A stretch of DNA of 64,000 nucleotides from Colletes latitarsis (Eukaryota > Arthropoda > Insecta > Hymenoptera > Colletidae): positions 5,642,001 to 5,706,000 of the forward strand of contig NC_135141.1 in NCBI RefSeq assembly GCF_051014445.1. The letters are read 5' to 3'. The position numbers were made by a program, and so were the translations under genes. Of this stretch, positions 25,301 to 37,436 are shown piece after piece. Below the pieces are notes generated by a model. It was not told the origin of the DNA. It saw only the letters and a program-made list of their open reading frames with translations, and ran no database searches. The stretch's first letter is position 1; every line of letters starts with the position of its first letter.

Positions 25301-26266
25301 TTCAAACCCGAAAAAACCCAGGATCTGGCCAGCAAGTATGCGAAGAAGGCAAAATCATGAGCCAGATGCGTGCATAAACCAGAGCTAACCCAGACCTAAC
25401 CGGTTTAATCCTCTAATATATTGATCGAAACCAGGTTTAATTGACTGTTACTGTGTGGTGCCACATTACTACGTGATTCAAACCCGAAAAAACCCAGGAT
25501 CTAGCCAACAAGTATGCGATGAAGGCAAAACCATGAGCCAGATGCGTGCATTACCCAGACCTAACCGGTTTTATCCTCTAAAATATTGATCGAAACCAGG
25601 TTTAATTGACCGTTTCAACGATGTACAACATTGCTACGTGATTCAAACCCGACAAAACCCAGGATCTGGCCAACAAGTATGGGAAGGAGGCAAAATCATG
25701 AGCCAGATGCGCGTATAACCCAGACCAAACCCAGGCCTAACCGGTTTTATCCTCTAAAATGTGGATCGAAACAAGGTTTAACTAACTGTTTCGGTGTGGT
25801 ACCACATTACTACGTGATTCAAATCAGAGAAAACCCAGGATCTGGCCAACAAGAATGCGGAAAAGGCCAAATCATGAGCCAGATGCGGGCATAACCCAGA
25901 CCATACCCTGTCCTAACCGGTGTTACCGACTAAAATACTGACCCAATCCAGGCTTAATTTACTGTTACTGTGTGGTACCACATTACTACGTGATTCATAC
26001 CCGAAAAAACCCAGGATCTAGCCATCAAGTCTGCGAAGAAGGCAAAATCATGAGCCAGATGCGCGCATAACCCAGACCAAACCCAGACCTAACCGGTTTT
26101 ATCCTCGAAAATATTGATCGAAACCAGGTTTAATTGACTGTTTCAATGTTGTACAACATTACTACGTGATTCAAACACGACAAAACCCAGGATCTGGCCA
26201 ACAAGTATGAGAAGAAGGCAATATCATGAACCAGATGCGTGGATAAACCAGATCTAACCCAGACCT

Positions 26267-26431
26267 AACCGGTGTTACCGACGAAAATACTGACCGGATC
26301 CAGGCTTAGTTGACTGTTACAGTGTGGTACCACATTACTACGTGATTCAAACCCGAAAAAACCCAGGATCTGGCCAACAAGTATGCGAAGAAGGCAAAAT
26401 CATGAGCCAGATGCGCGCATAACCCAGACCT
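26267..26431 (+). repeat. 165-bp monomer with one 11-bp subrepeat
   Basis: The distance between successive AACCGG boxes is 165 bp. Only one ACCCAGACCTA motif separates GCGCGCAT from the box. The same contraction occurs near 25555, 29400, 34666, 50130 and 50820. Confidence 0.9.
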
Positions 26432-26639
26432 AACCGGTTTTATCCTCTAAAACATTAATCGAAAACAGGTTTAATTGACTGTTTCAATGTTGTACAACAT
26501 TACTACGTGATTCACACCCGACAAAACCCAGGATCTGGCCAACATGTATGCGAAGAAGGCAAAATCATGAGCCAGATGCGGGCATAACCCAGACCTTACC
26601 CAGACCTAACCGGTGTTACCGACTAAAATACTGACCGTA

Positions 26640-27390
26640 TCCAGGCTTAATTGACTGTTTCAGTGTAGTACCACATTACTACGTGACTCAAACCCGAGAA
26701 AACCCAGGATTTGGCCAACAAGAATGCGGAAAAGGCCAAATCATGAGCCAGATGCGGGCATAACCCAGACCTAACCCAGACCTAACCGGTTTTATCCTCT
26801 AAAATATTGATCGAAACCAGGTTTAATTGTCTGTTTCAGTGTGGTTCCATATTACTACGTGATTCAAACCCAAAAAACCCAGCATCTGGCCAACAAGTAT
26901 GCGAAGAAGGTAAAATCATGAGCCAGATGCGGGCATAACCCAGACCTAACCCAGACCTAACCGGTGTTACCGACTAAAATACTGACCGTATCCAGGCTTA
27001 ATTGACTGTTACTGTGTGGTACCACATTACTACGTGATTCAAATCAGAGAAAACCCAGGATCTGTCCAACAAGAATGCGGAAAAGGCCAAATCATGAGCC
27101 AGATGCGGGCATAACCCAGACCTAACCCAGACCTAACCGGTTTTATCCTCTAAAATATTGATCGAAACCAGGTTTAATTGTCTGTTTCAGTGTGGTTCCA
27201 TATTACTACGTGATTCAAACCCAAAAAACCCAGCATCTGGCCAACAAGTATGCGAAGAAGGTAAAATCATGAGCCAGATGCGGGCATAACCCAGACCTAA
27301 CCCAGACCTAACCGGTGTTACCGACTAAAATACTGACCGTATCCAGGCTTAATTGACTGTTTCAGTGTAGTACCACATTACTACGTGACT
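26640..27390 (+). repeat. HOR II-like island inside the heterogeneous stretch
   Basis: About four monomers reproduce the HOR II order: an E-like unit with TGTAGTACCAC, an A-like unit with CCCAAAAAACCC, a C-type left half joined to AAATCAGAGAAAAC, and the A-like unit again. It closely matches 18400-18480 and 20340-20900. A private change, GATCTGTCC near 27060, marks this copy. The flanking monomers belong to other subfamilies, so the island looks like a copy moved 4-6 kb out of HOR II by conversion or exchange. Confidence 0.75.
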
Positions 27391-28189
27391 CAAACCCGAA
27401 AAAACCCAGGATCTAGCCAACAAGTATGCGAAGAATGCAAAATCATGAGCCAGATGCGCGCATAACCCAGACCTTACCCAGACCTAACCAGTTTTATCCT
27501 CTATAATATTGATCGAAACCAGGTTTAATTGTCTGTTTCAGTGTGGTTCCATATTACTACCTGATTCAAACCAGAGAAAACCAAGGATCTGGCCAACAAG
27601 AATGCGGAAAATGCAAAATCATAGGCCAGATGCAAGCATAACCCTGACCTGACCCAGACCTAACATGCTTTATCCTTTAAAATATTGATCGAAACCAGGT
27701 TTGATTAACTGTTTCAATGTGGTACAACATTACTACGTGATTCAAACCCGAAAAAACCCAGCATCTGGCCAACAAGAATGCGGAAAATGCAAAATCATGA
27801 GCTAGATGCGGGCATAACCCAGACCTAACCCAGACCTAACCGGTGTTACCGACTAAAATACTGACCGTATCCAGGCTTAAGTGACTGTTACTGTGTGGTA
27901 CCACTTTACTACGTGATTCATACCCGAAAAAAACCAGAATCTAGCCAACAAGTATGCGAAGAAGGCAAAATCATGAGCCAGATGCGCGCATAACCCAGAC
28001 CTTACCCAGACCTAACCGGTGTTACCGACTAAAATATTGACCGAATCCATGTTTAATTGACTGTTACTCTGTGGTACCACATTACAACGTGATTCATACC
28101 CGAAAAACCCCAGGATCTGGCCAGCAAGTATGCGAATAAGGCAAAATCATGAGCCAGATGCGTGCATAAACCAGAGCTAACCGAGACCT

Positions 28190-28362
28190 AACCGGTTTTA
28201 TCCTCTAACATATTCGAAACCTGGTTTAATTGACTGTTACTGTGTGGTTGCACATTACTACATGATTCAAACCCGAAAAAACCCAGGATCTGGCCAACAA
28301 GTATGCGAAGAAGGCAAAATCATGAGGCAGATGCGCGCATAACCCAGTCCTAACCCAGACGT
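28190..28362 (+). repeat. 173-bp monomer lacking three bases (ATATTCGAAACC)
   Basis: TATTGATCGAAACC is reduced to TATTCGAAACC, giving a 173-bp unit. The same deletion recurs near 33473, 37686, 38737, 40850, 43132, 48411 and 62814, always with CGAAACCTGG after it. That indicates one origin followed by spread through higher-order copying. Confidence 0.88.
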
Positions 28363-31300
28363 AACCGGTTTTATCCTCTAAAATATTGATCGAAACCAGG
28401 TCTAATTGTCTGTTTCAGTGTGGACCCATATTACTACGTGATTCAAACCAGAGAAAACCAAGGATCTGGCCAACAAGAATGCGGAAAAGGCAAAATCATG
28501 GGCCAGATGCAAGCATAACCCTGACCTGACCCAGACCTAACCGGTGTTACCGACTAAAATACTGACCGTATCCAGGCTTAATTGACTGTTACTGTGTGGT
28601 ACCCCTTTACTACGTGATTCATACCCGAAAAAACCCAGGATCTAGCCAAAAAGTATGCGAAGAAGGCAAAATCATGAGCCAGATGCGCGCATAACCCAGA
28701 CCTAACCCAGACCTAACCGGTTTTATCCTCTAAAATGTGGATCGAAACCAGGTGTAACTAACTGTTTCAGTGTGGTACAACATTACTACGTGATTCAAAC
28801 CCGAGAAAACCCAGGATCTGGCCAACAAGTATACGAAGAAGGCAAAATCATGAGCCAGATGCGCGCATAACCCAGACCTAACTCAGACGTAACCGGTTTT
28901 ATCCTCTAAAACATTAATCGAAACCAGGTTTAATTGACTGTTTCAATGTTGTACAACATTGCTACGTGATTCACACCCGACAAAACCCAGGATCTGGCCA
29001 ACAAGTATGCGAAGAAGGCAAAATCATGAGCCAGATGCGGGCATAACCCAGACCTTACCCAGACCTAACCGGTGTTACCGACTAAAATACTGACCGAATC
29101 CATGTTTAATTGACTGTTACTGTGTGGTACCACATTACAACGTGATTCATACCCGAAAAAACCCAGGATCTGGCCAGCAAGTATGCGAAGAAGGCAAAAT
29201 CATGAGCCAGATGCGTGCATAAACCAGAGCTAACCCAGACCTAACCGGTTTAATCCTCTAATACATTGATCGAAACCAGGTTTAATTGACTGTTACTGTG
29301 TGGTGCCACATTACTACGTGATTCAAACCCGAAAAAACCCAGGATCTAGCCAACAAGTATGCGATGAAGGCAAAACCATGAGCCAGATGCGCGCAGAACC
29401 CAGACCTAACCGGTTTTATCCTCTAAAATATTGATCGAAACTAGGTTTAATTGACTGTTTCAATGATGTACAACATTACTACGTGATTCAAACCCGACAA
29501 AACCCAGGATCTGGCCAACAAGTATGGGAAGAAGGCAAAATCATGAGCCAGACGCGCGCATAACCCAGACCTAACCCAGACGTAACCGGTTTTATCCTCT
29601 AAAATATTGATCGAAACCAGGTTTAATTGTCCGTTTCAGTGTGGTACCACATTACAACGTGATTCATACCCGAAAAAACCCAGGATCTGGCCAGCAAGTA
29701 TGCGAAGAAGGCAAAATCATGAGCCAGAAGCGCGCATAACCCAGACCTTACCCAGACCTAACCGGTTTTATCCTCTAAAATATTGATCGAAACCAGGTTT
29801 AATTGTCTGTTTCAGTGTGGTTCCATATTAGTACGTGATTCAAACCAGAGAAAACCAAGGATCTGGCCAACAAGAATGCGGAAAAGGCAAAATCACGGGC
29901 CAGATACGAGCATAACCCTGACCTAACTCAGACGTAACCGGTTTTATCCTCTAAAATATTGATCGAAACCAGGTCTAATTGACTGTTTCATTGTGGATCC
30001 ATATTACTACGTGATTCTAACCAGGAAAAACCCAGAATCTAGCCAACAAGTATGCGAAGAAGGTAAAATCATGAGCCAGATGCGCGCATAACCCAGACCT
30101 AACCCAAACCTAACCGGTGTTACCGACTAAAATAGTGACCGAATCCATGTGTAATTGACTGTTGCTGTGTGGTGCTACATTACTACGTGATACATACCCG
30201 TAAAAACCCAGGATCTGGCCAACAAGTATGCGAAGAAGGTAAAATCATGAGCCAGATGCGGGCATAACCCAGACCTAACCCAGACCTAACCAGTTTTATC
30301 CTCTATAATATTGATCGAAACCAGGTTTAATTGTCTGTTTCAGTGTGGTTCCATATTACTACCTGATTCAAACCAGAGAAAACCAAGGATCTGGCCAACA
30401 AGAATGCGGAAAATGCAAAATCATAGGCCAGATGCAAGCATAACCCTGACCTGACCCAGACCTAACATGTTTTATCCTTTAAAATATTGATCGAAACCAG
30501 GTTTGAATAACTGTTTCAATGTGGTACAACATTACTACGTGATTCAAACCCGAAAAATCCCAGCATCTGGCCAACAAGTATGCGAAGAAGGTAAAATCAT
30601 GAGCCAGATGCGGGCATAACCCAGACCTAACCCAGACCTAACCGGTGTTACCGACTAAAATACTGACCGAATCCATGTTTAATTGACTGTTACTGTGTGG
30701 TACAACATTACAACGTGATTCATACCCGAAAAAACCCAGGATCTGGCCAGCAAGTATGCGAAGAAGGCAAAATCATGAGCCAGATGCGCGCATAACCCAG
30801 ACCTTACCCAGACCTAACCGGTTTTATCCTCTAAAATATTGATCGAAACCAGGTTTACTTAACTGTTTCAATGTGGTGCCACATTACTACGTGATTCAAA
30901 CCCGAGAAAACCCAGGATCTGGCCAACAAGAATGCGGAAACGGCAAAATCATGGGCCAGATGCGGGCATAACCCAGACCTAACCCAGACCTAACCGGTGT
31001 TACCGACTAAAATACTGACCGTATCCAGGCTTAATTGACTGTTACTGTGTGGTACCCCTTTACTACGTGATTCATACCCGAAAAAACCCAGGATCTAGCC
31101 AACAAGTATGCGAAGAAGGCAAAATCATGAGCCAGATGCGCGCCTATCCCAGACCAAACCCAGACCTAACCGGTTTTATCCTCTAAAATGTGGATCGAAA
31201 CCAGGTTTAACTAACTGTTTCAGTGTGGTACCACTTTACTACGTGATTCATACCCGAAAAAACCCAGGATCTAGCCAACAAGTATGCGAAGAAGGCAAAA

Positions 31301-32223
31301 TCATGAGCCAGATGCGGGCATAACCCAGACCTTACCCAGACCTAACCGGTTTTATCCTCTAAAATGTTGATCGAAACCAGGTTTACTTAACTGTTTCAAT
31401 GTGGTACAGCATTACTACGTGATTCACACCCGAAAAAACCCACGATCTGGCCAACAAGTATGCGAAGAAGGCAAAATAATGAGCCAAATGCGCGCATAAC
31501 ACAGACCTTACCCAGACCTAACCGGTGTTACCCACTAAAATACTGACCGAATCCATGTTTAATTGACTGTTGCTGTGTGGTGCCACATTACTACGTGATA
31601 CATACCCGTAAAAACCCAGGATCTGGCCAACAAGTATGAGAAGAAGGCAAAATTATGAGCCAGATGCGTGGATAAACCAGACCTAACCCAGACCTAACCG
31701 TCGTTACCGACGAAAATACTGACCGGATCCAGGCTTAGTTGACTGTTACAGTGTGGTACCACATTACTACGTGATTCAAACCCGAAAAATCCCAGCATCT
31801 GGCCAACAAGTATGCGAAGAAGGTAAAATCATGAGCCAGATGCGGGCATAACCCAGACCTAACCCAGTCCTAACCGGTGTTACCGACTAAAATACTGACC
31901 CAATCCAGGCTTAATTGACTGTTACTGTGTGGTACCACATTACTACGTGATTCATACCCGAAAAAACCCAGGATCTAGCCAACAAGGATGCGAAGAAGGC
32001 AAAATCATGAGCCAGATGCGCGCATAACCCAGACCTAACCCAGACGTAACCGGTTTTATCCTCTAAAATATTGATCGAAACCAGGTTTAATTGTCTGTTT
32101 CAGTGTGGTACCACATTACAACGTGATTCATACCCGAAAAAACCCAGGATCTGGCCAGCAATTATGCGAAGAAGGTAAAATCATGAGCCAGATGCGCGCA
32201 TAACCCAGACCTAACCCAGACCT

Positions 32224-32399
32224 AACCGGTTTTATCCTCTAAAACATTAATCGAAACCAGGTTTAATTGACTGTTTCAATGTTGTACAACATTACTACGT
32301 GATTCACACCCGACAAAACCCAGGATCTGGCCAACATGTATGCGAAGAAGGCAAAATCATGAGCCAGATGCGGGCATAACCCAGACCTAACCCAAACCT
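32224..32399 (+). repeat. Type monomer G with 16-bp perfect dyad
   Basis: Reference unit for subfamily G: AACCGGTT entry, AAAACATTAATCGAAACC, AATGTTGTACAACATT (32278-32293, a perfect 16-bp palindrome), CACACCCGACAAAACCC and CCAACATGTATGCG. G units with the intact 16-bp dyad occur from 24.4 to 63.0 kb. Confidence 0.85.
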
Positions 32400-33103
32400 A
32401 ACCGGTGTTACCGACTAAAATACTGACCGAATCCATGTGTAATTGACTGTTGCTGTGTGGTGCTACATTACTACGTGATACATACCCGTAAAAACCCAGG
32501 ATCTGGCCAACAAGTATGAGAAGAAGGCAAAATCATGAGCCAGATGCGCGCATAACACAGACCTTACCCAGACCTAACCAGTTTTATCCTCTATAATATT
32601 GATCGAAACCAGGTTTAATTGACTGCTTCAATGTGGTACAACATTACTACGTGATTCACACCCGACAAAACCCAGGATCTGGCCAACATGTATGCGAAGA
32701 AGGCAAAATCATGAGCCAGATGCGGGCATAACCCAGACCTTACCCAGACCTAACCGGAGTTACCGACTAAAATACTGACCGTATCCAGGCTTAATTGACA
32801 GTTACTGTGTGGTACCACTTTACTACGTGATTCATACCCGAAAAAACCCAGGATCTAGCCAACAAGTATGCGAAGAAGGCAAAATCATGAGCCAGATGCG
32901 GGCATAACCCAGACCTTACCCAGACCTAACCGGTTTTATCCTCTAAAATATTGATCGAAACCAGGTTTACTTAACTGTTTCAATGTGGTACAGCATTACT
33001 ACGTGATTCACACCCGAAAAAACCCACGATCTGGCCAACAAGTATGCGAAGAAGGCAAAATAATGAGCCAAATGCGCGCATAACACAGACCTTACCCAGA
33101 CCT

Positions 33104-33279
33104 AACCGGTGTTACCCACTAAAATACTGACCGAATCCATGTTTAATTGACTGTTGCTGTGTGGTGCCACATTACTACGTGATACATACCCGTAAAAACC
33201 CAGGATCTGGCCAACAAGTATGAGAAGAAGGCAAAATCATGAGCCAGATGCGTGGGTAAACCAGACCTAACCCAGACCT
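33104..33279 (+). repeat. Type monomer F
   Basis: Reference unit for subfamily F: a C-like entry (AACCGGTGTTACC), CCGAATCCATGTTTAATTG, TGTTGCTGTGTGGTGCC, CGTGATACATACCCGTAAAA and ATGAGAAGAAGG. F units occur from about 30 kb rightward and are absent from HOR I and HOR II. Confidence 0.85.
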
Positions 33280-33286
33280 AACCGGT

Positions 33287-36200
33287 GTTACCGACTAAAA
33301 TATTGACCGAATCCATGTTTAATTGACTGTTACTCTGTGGTACCACATTACAACGTGATTCATACCCGAAAAACCCCAGGATCTGGCCAGCAAGTATGCG
33401 AATAAGGCAAAATCATGAGCCAGATGCGTGCATAAACCAGAGCTAACCGAGACCTAACCGGTTTTATCCTCTAACATATTCGAAACCTGGTTTAATTGAC
33501 TGTTACTGTGTGGTGGCACATTACTACGTGATTCAAACCCGAAAAAACCCAGGATCTGGTCAACAAGTATGCGAAGAAGGCAAAATCATGAGGCAGATGC
33601 GCGCATAACCCAGTCCTAACCCAGACGTAACCGGTTTTATCTTCTAAAATATTGATCGAAACCAGGTCTAACTGTCTGTTTCAGTGTGGACCCATATTAC
33701 TACGTGATTCAAACCAGAGAAAACCAAGGATCTGGCCAACAAGAATGCGGAAAAGGCAAAATCATGGGCCAGATGCAAGCATAACCCTGACCTGACCCAG
33801 ACCTAACCGGTGTTACCGACTAAAATACTGACCGTATCCAGGCTTAATTGACTGTTACTGTGTGGTACCCCTTTACTACGTGATTCATACCCGAAAAAAC
33901 CCAGGATCTAGCCAAAAAGTATGCGAAGAAGGCAAAATCATGAGCCAAATGCGCGCATAACCCAGACCAAACCCAGACCTAACCGGTTTTATCCTCTAAA
34001 ATGTGGATCGAAACCAGGTGTAACTAACTGTTTCAGTGTGGTACAACATTACTACGTGATTCAAACCCGAAAAAACCCAGGATCTGGCCAACAAGTATGC
34101 GAAGAAGGCAAAATCATGAGCCAGATGCGCGCATAACCCAGACCTAACTCAGACGTAACCGGTTTTATCCTCTAAAACATTAATCGAAACCAGGTTTAAT
34201 TGACTGTTTCAATGTTGTACAACATGGCTACGTGATTCACACCCGACAAAACCCAGGATCTGGCCAACAAGTATGCGAAGAAGGCAAAATCATGAGCCAG
34301 ATGCGGGCATAACCCAGACCTTACCCAGACCTAACCGGTGTTACCGACTAAAATACTGACCGAATCCATGTTTAATTGACTGTTACTGTGTGGTACCACA
34401 TTACAACGTGATTCATACCCGAAAAAACCCAGGATCTGGCCAGCAAGTATGCGAAGAAGGCAAAATCATGAGCCAGATGCGTGCATAAACCAGAGCTAAC
34501 CCAGACCTAACCGGTTTAATCCTCTAATACATTGATCGAAACCAGGTTTAATTGACTGTTACTGTGTGGTGCCACATTACTACGTGATTCAAACCCGAAA
34601 AAACCCAGGATCTAGCCAACAAGTATGCGATGAAGGCAAAACCATGAGCCAGATGCGCGCAGAACCCAGACCTAACCGGTTTTATCCTCTAAAATATTGA
34701 TCGAAACTAGGTTTAATTGACTGTTTCAATGATGTACAACATTACTACGTGATTCAAACCCGACAAAACCCAGAATCTGGCCAACAAGTATGGGAAGAAG
34801 GCAAAATCATGAGCCAGATGCGCGCATAACCCAGACCTAACCCAGACGTAACCGGTTTTATCCTCTAAAATATTGATCGAAACCAGGTTTAATTGTCCGT
34901 TTCAGTGTGGTACCACATTACAACGTGATTCATACCCGAAAAAACCCAGGATCTGGCCAGCAAGTATGCGAAGGATGCAAAATCATGAGCCAGAAGCGCG
35001 CATAACCCAGACCTTACCCAGATCTAACCGGTTTTATCCTCTAAAATATTGATCGAAACCAGGTTTAATTGTCTGTTTCAGTGTGGTTCCATATTAGTAC
35101 GGGATTCAAACCAGAGAAAACCAAGGATCTGGCCAACAAGAATGCGGAAAAGGCAAAATCACGGGCCAGATACAAGCATAACCCTGACCTAACTCAGACG
35201 TAACCGGTTTTATCCTCTAAAATATTGATCGAAACCAGGTCTAATTGTCTGTTTCATTGTGGATCCATATTACTACGTGATTCTAACCAGGAAAAACCCA
35301 GAATCTAGCCAACAAGTATGCGAAGAAGGTAAAATCATGAGCCAGATGCGCGCATAACCCAGACCTAACCCAGACCTAACCGGTTTTATCCTCTAAAACA
35401 TTAATCGAAACCAGGTTTAATTGACTGTTTCAATGTTGTACAACATTACTACGTGATTCACACCCGACAAAACCCAGGATCTGGCCAACATGTATGCGAA
35501 GAAGGCAAAATCATGAGCCAGATGCGGGCATAACCCAGACCTAACCCAAACCTAACCGGTGTTACCGACTAAAATACTGACCGAATCCATGTGTAATTGA
35601 CTGTTGCTGTGTGGTGCTACATTACTACGTGATACATACCCGTAAAAACCCAGGATCTGGCCAACAAGTATGAGAAGAAGGCAAAATCATGAGCCAGATG
35701 CGCGCATAACACAGACCTTACCCAGACCTAACCAGTTTTATCCTCTATAATATTGATCGAAACCAGGTTTAATTGTCTGTATCAGTGTGGTTCCATATTA
35801 CTACCTGATTCAAACCAGAGAAAGCCAAGGATCTGGCCAACAAGAATGCGGAAAATGCAAAATCATAGGCCAGATGCAAGCATAACCCTGACCTGACCCA
35901 GACCTAACATGTTTTATCCTTTAAAATATTGATCGAAACCAGGTTTGAATAACTGTTTCAATGTGGTACAACATTACTACGTGATTCAAACCCGAAAAAT
36001 CCCAGCATCTGGCCAACAAGTATGCGAAGAAGGTAAAATCATGAGCCAGATGCGGGCATAACCCAGACCTAACCCAGACCTAACCGGTGTTACCGACTAA
36101 AATACTGACCGTATCCAGCCTTAATTGACTGTTACTGTGTGGTACCCCTTTACTACGTGATTCATACCCGAAAAAACCCAGGATCTAGCCAACAAGTATG

Positions 36201-37436
36201 CGAAGAAGGCAAAATCATGAGCCAGATGCGCGCCTATCCCAGACCAAACCCAGACCTAACCGGTTTTATCCTCTAAAATGTGGATCGAATCCAGGTTTAA
36301 CTAACTGTTTCAGTGTGGTACCACTTTACTACGTGATTCATACCCGAAAAAACCCAGGATCTAGCCAACAAGTATGCGAAGAAGGCAAAATCATGAGCCA
36401 GATGCTGGCATAACCCAGACCTTACCCAGACCTAACCGGTTTTATCCTCTAAAATATTGATCGAAACCAGGTTTACTTAACTGTTTCAATGTGGTACAGC
36501 ATTACTACGTGATTCACACCCGAAAAAACCCACGATCTGGCCAACAAGTATGCGAAGAAGGCAAAATAATGAGCCAAATGCGCGCATAACACAGACCTTA
36601 CCCAGACCTAACCGGTGTTACCCACTAAAATACTGACCGAATCCATGTTTAATTGACTGTTGCTGTGTGGTGCCACATTACTACGTGATACATACCCGTA
36701 AAAACCCAGGATCTGGCCAACAAGTATGAGAAGAAGGCAAAATCATGAGCCAGATGCGTGGATAAACCAGACCTAACCCAGACCTAACCGTCGTTACCGA
36801 CGAAAATACTGACCGGATCCAGGCTTAGTTGACTGTTACAGTGTGGTACCACATTACTACGTGATTCAAACCCGAGAAAACCCAGGATCTGGCCAACAAG
36901 AATGCCGAAAAGGCAAAATCATGAGCCAGATGCGCGCATAGCCCAGACCAAACCCAGACCTAACCGGTCTTATCCTCTAAAATGTGGATCGAAACGAGGT
37001 TTAATTAACTGTTTCAGTGTGGTACCACATTACTACGTGATTCAAACCAGAGAAAACCCAGCATCTGGCCAACAAGAATGTCGAAAAGACAAAATCATGA
37101 GCCAGATGCGGGCATAACCCAGACCTTACCCAGTCCTAACCGGTGTTACCGGCTAAAATACTGACCCAATCCAGGCTTAATTGACTGTTACTGTGTGGTA
37201 CCACATTACTACGTGATTCATACCCGAAAAAACCCAGGATCTAGCCAACAAGGATGCGAAGAAGGCAAAATCATGAGCCAGATGCGCGCATAACCCAGAC
37301 CTAACCCAGACGTAACCGGTTTTATCCTCTAAAATATTGATCGAAACCAGGTTTAATTGTCTGTTTCAGTGTGGTACCACATTACAACGTGATTCATACC
37401 CGAAAAAACCCAGGATCTGGCCAGCAATTATGCGAT
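33287..37436 (+). repeat. HOR III, copy B (partial, with monomer gain and loss)
   Basis: Begins at offset 5266 from copy A. At about 35345 it gains one monomer (offset 5442), and the inserted sequence matches the 32.2-32.6 kb part of copy A. Near 36090 two monomers are lost (offset 5090). Near 36870 one is regained through a unit carrying AATGCCGAAAAGG (offset 5266 again). Similarity ends near 37427, where GCGATGAAGGC replaces GCGAAGAAGG. All changes are whole monomers. Confidence 0.86.

Larger units (their letters stand above)
22387..28020 (+). repeat. Heterogeneous satellite with length variants
   Basis: No long-period self-match dominates here, and neighbouring monomers carry many private changes (CCCAATCCAGG, AATGATGTACAAC, GGGAAGGAGG, CGGATCCAGGC). 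Several monomers are 165 bp because one 11-bp subrepeat is missing, for example 26267-26431. The G subfamily, with its AATGTTGTACAACATT dyad, first appears here. The stretch separates HOR II from HOR III and looks less recently homogenised. It contains one HOR II-like island at about 26640-27390. Confidence 0.82.
28021..33286 (+). repeat. HOR III, copy A (about 30 monomers, 5266-bp period)
   Basis: Aligned anchors give a constant offset of 5266 bp to copy B, for example 28021 to 33287, 28741 to 34007, 29401 to 34667 and 30061 to 35327. The number equals 30 x 176 minus 11 (one 165-bp monomer near 29400) and minus 3 (the ATATTCGAAACC monomer 28190-28362). The block mixes C, A, D, G and F units. 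The copy B match stops at about 32170, and 32171-33286 is F/G-rich sequence not repeated in that position in copy B. Confidence 0.88.
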
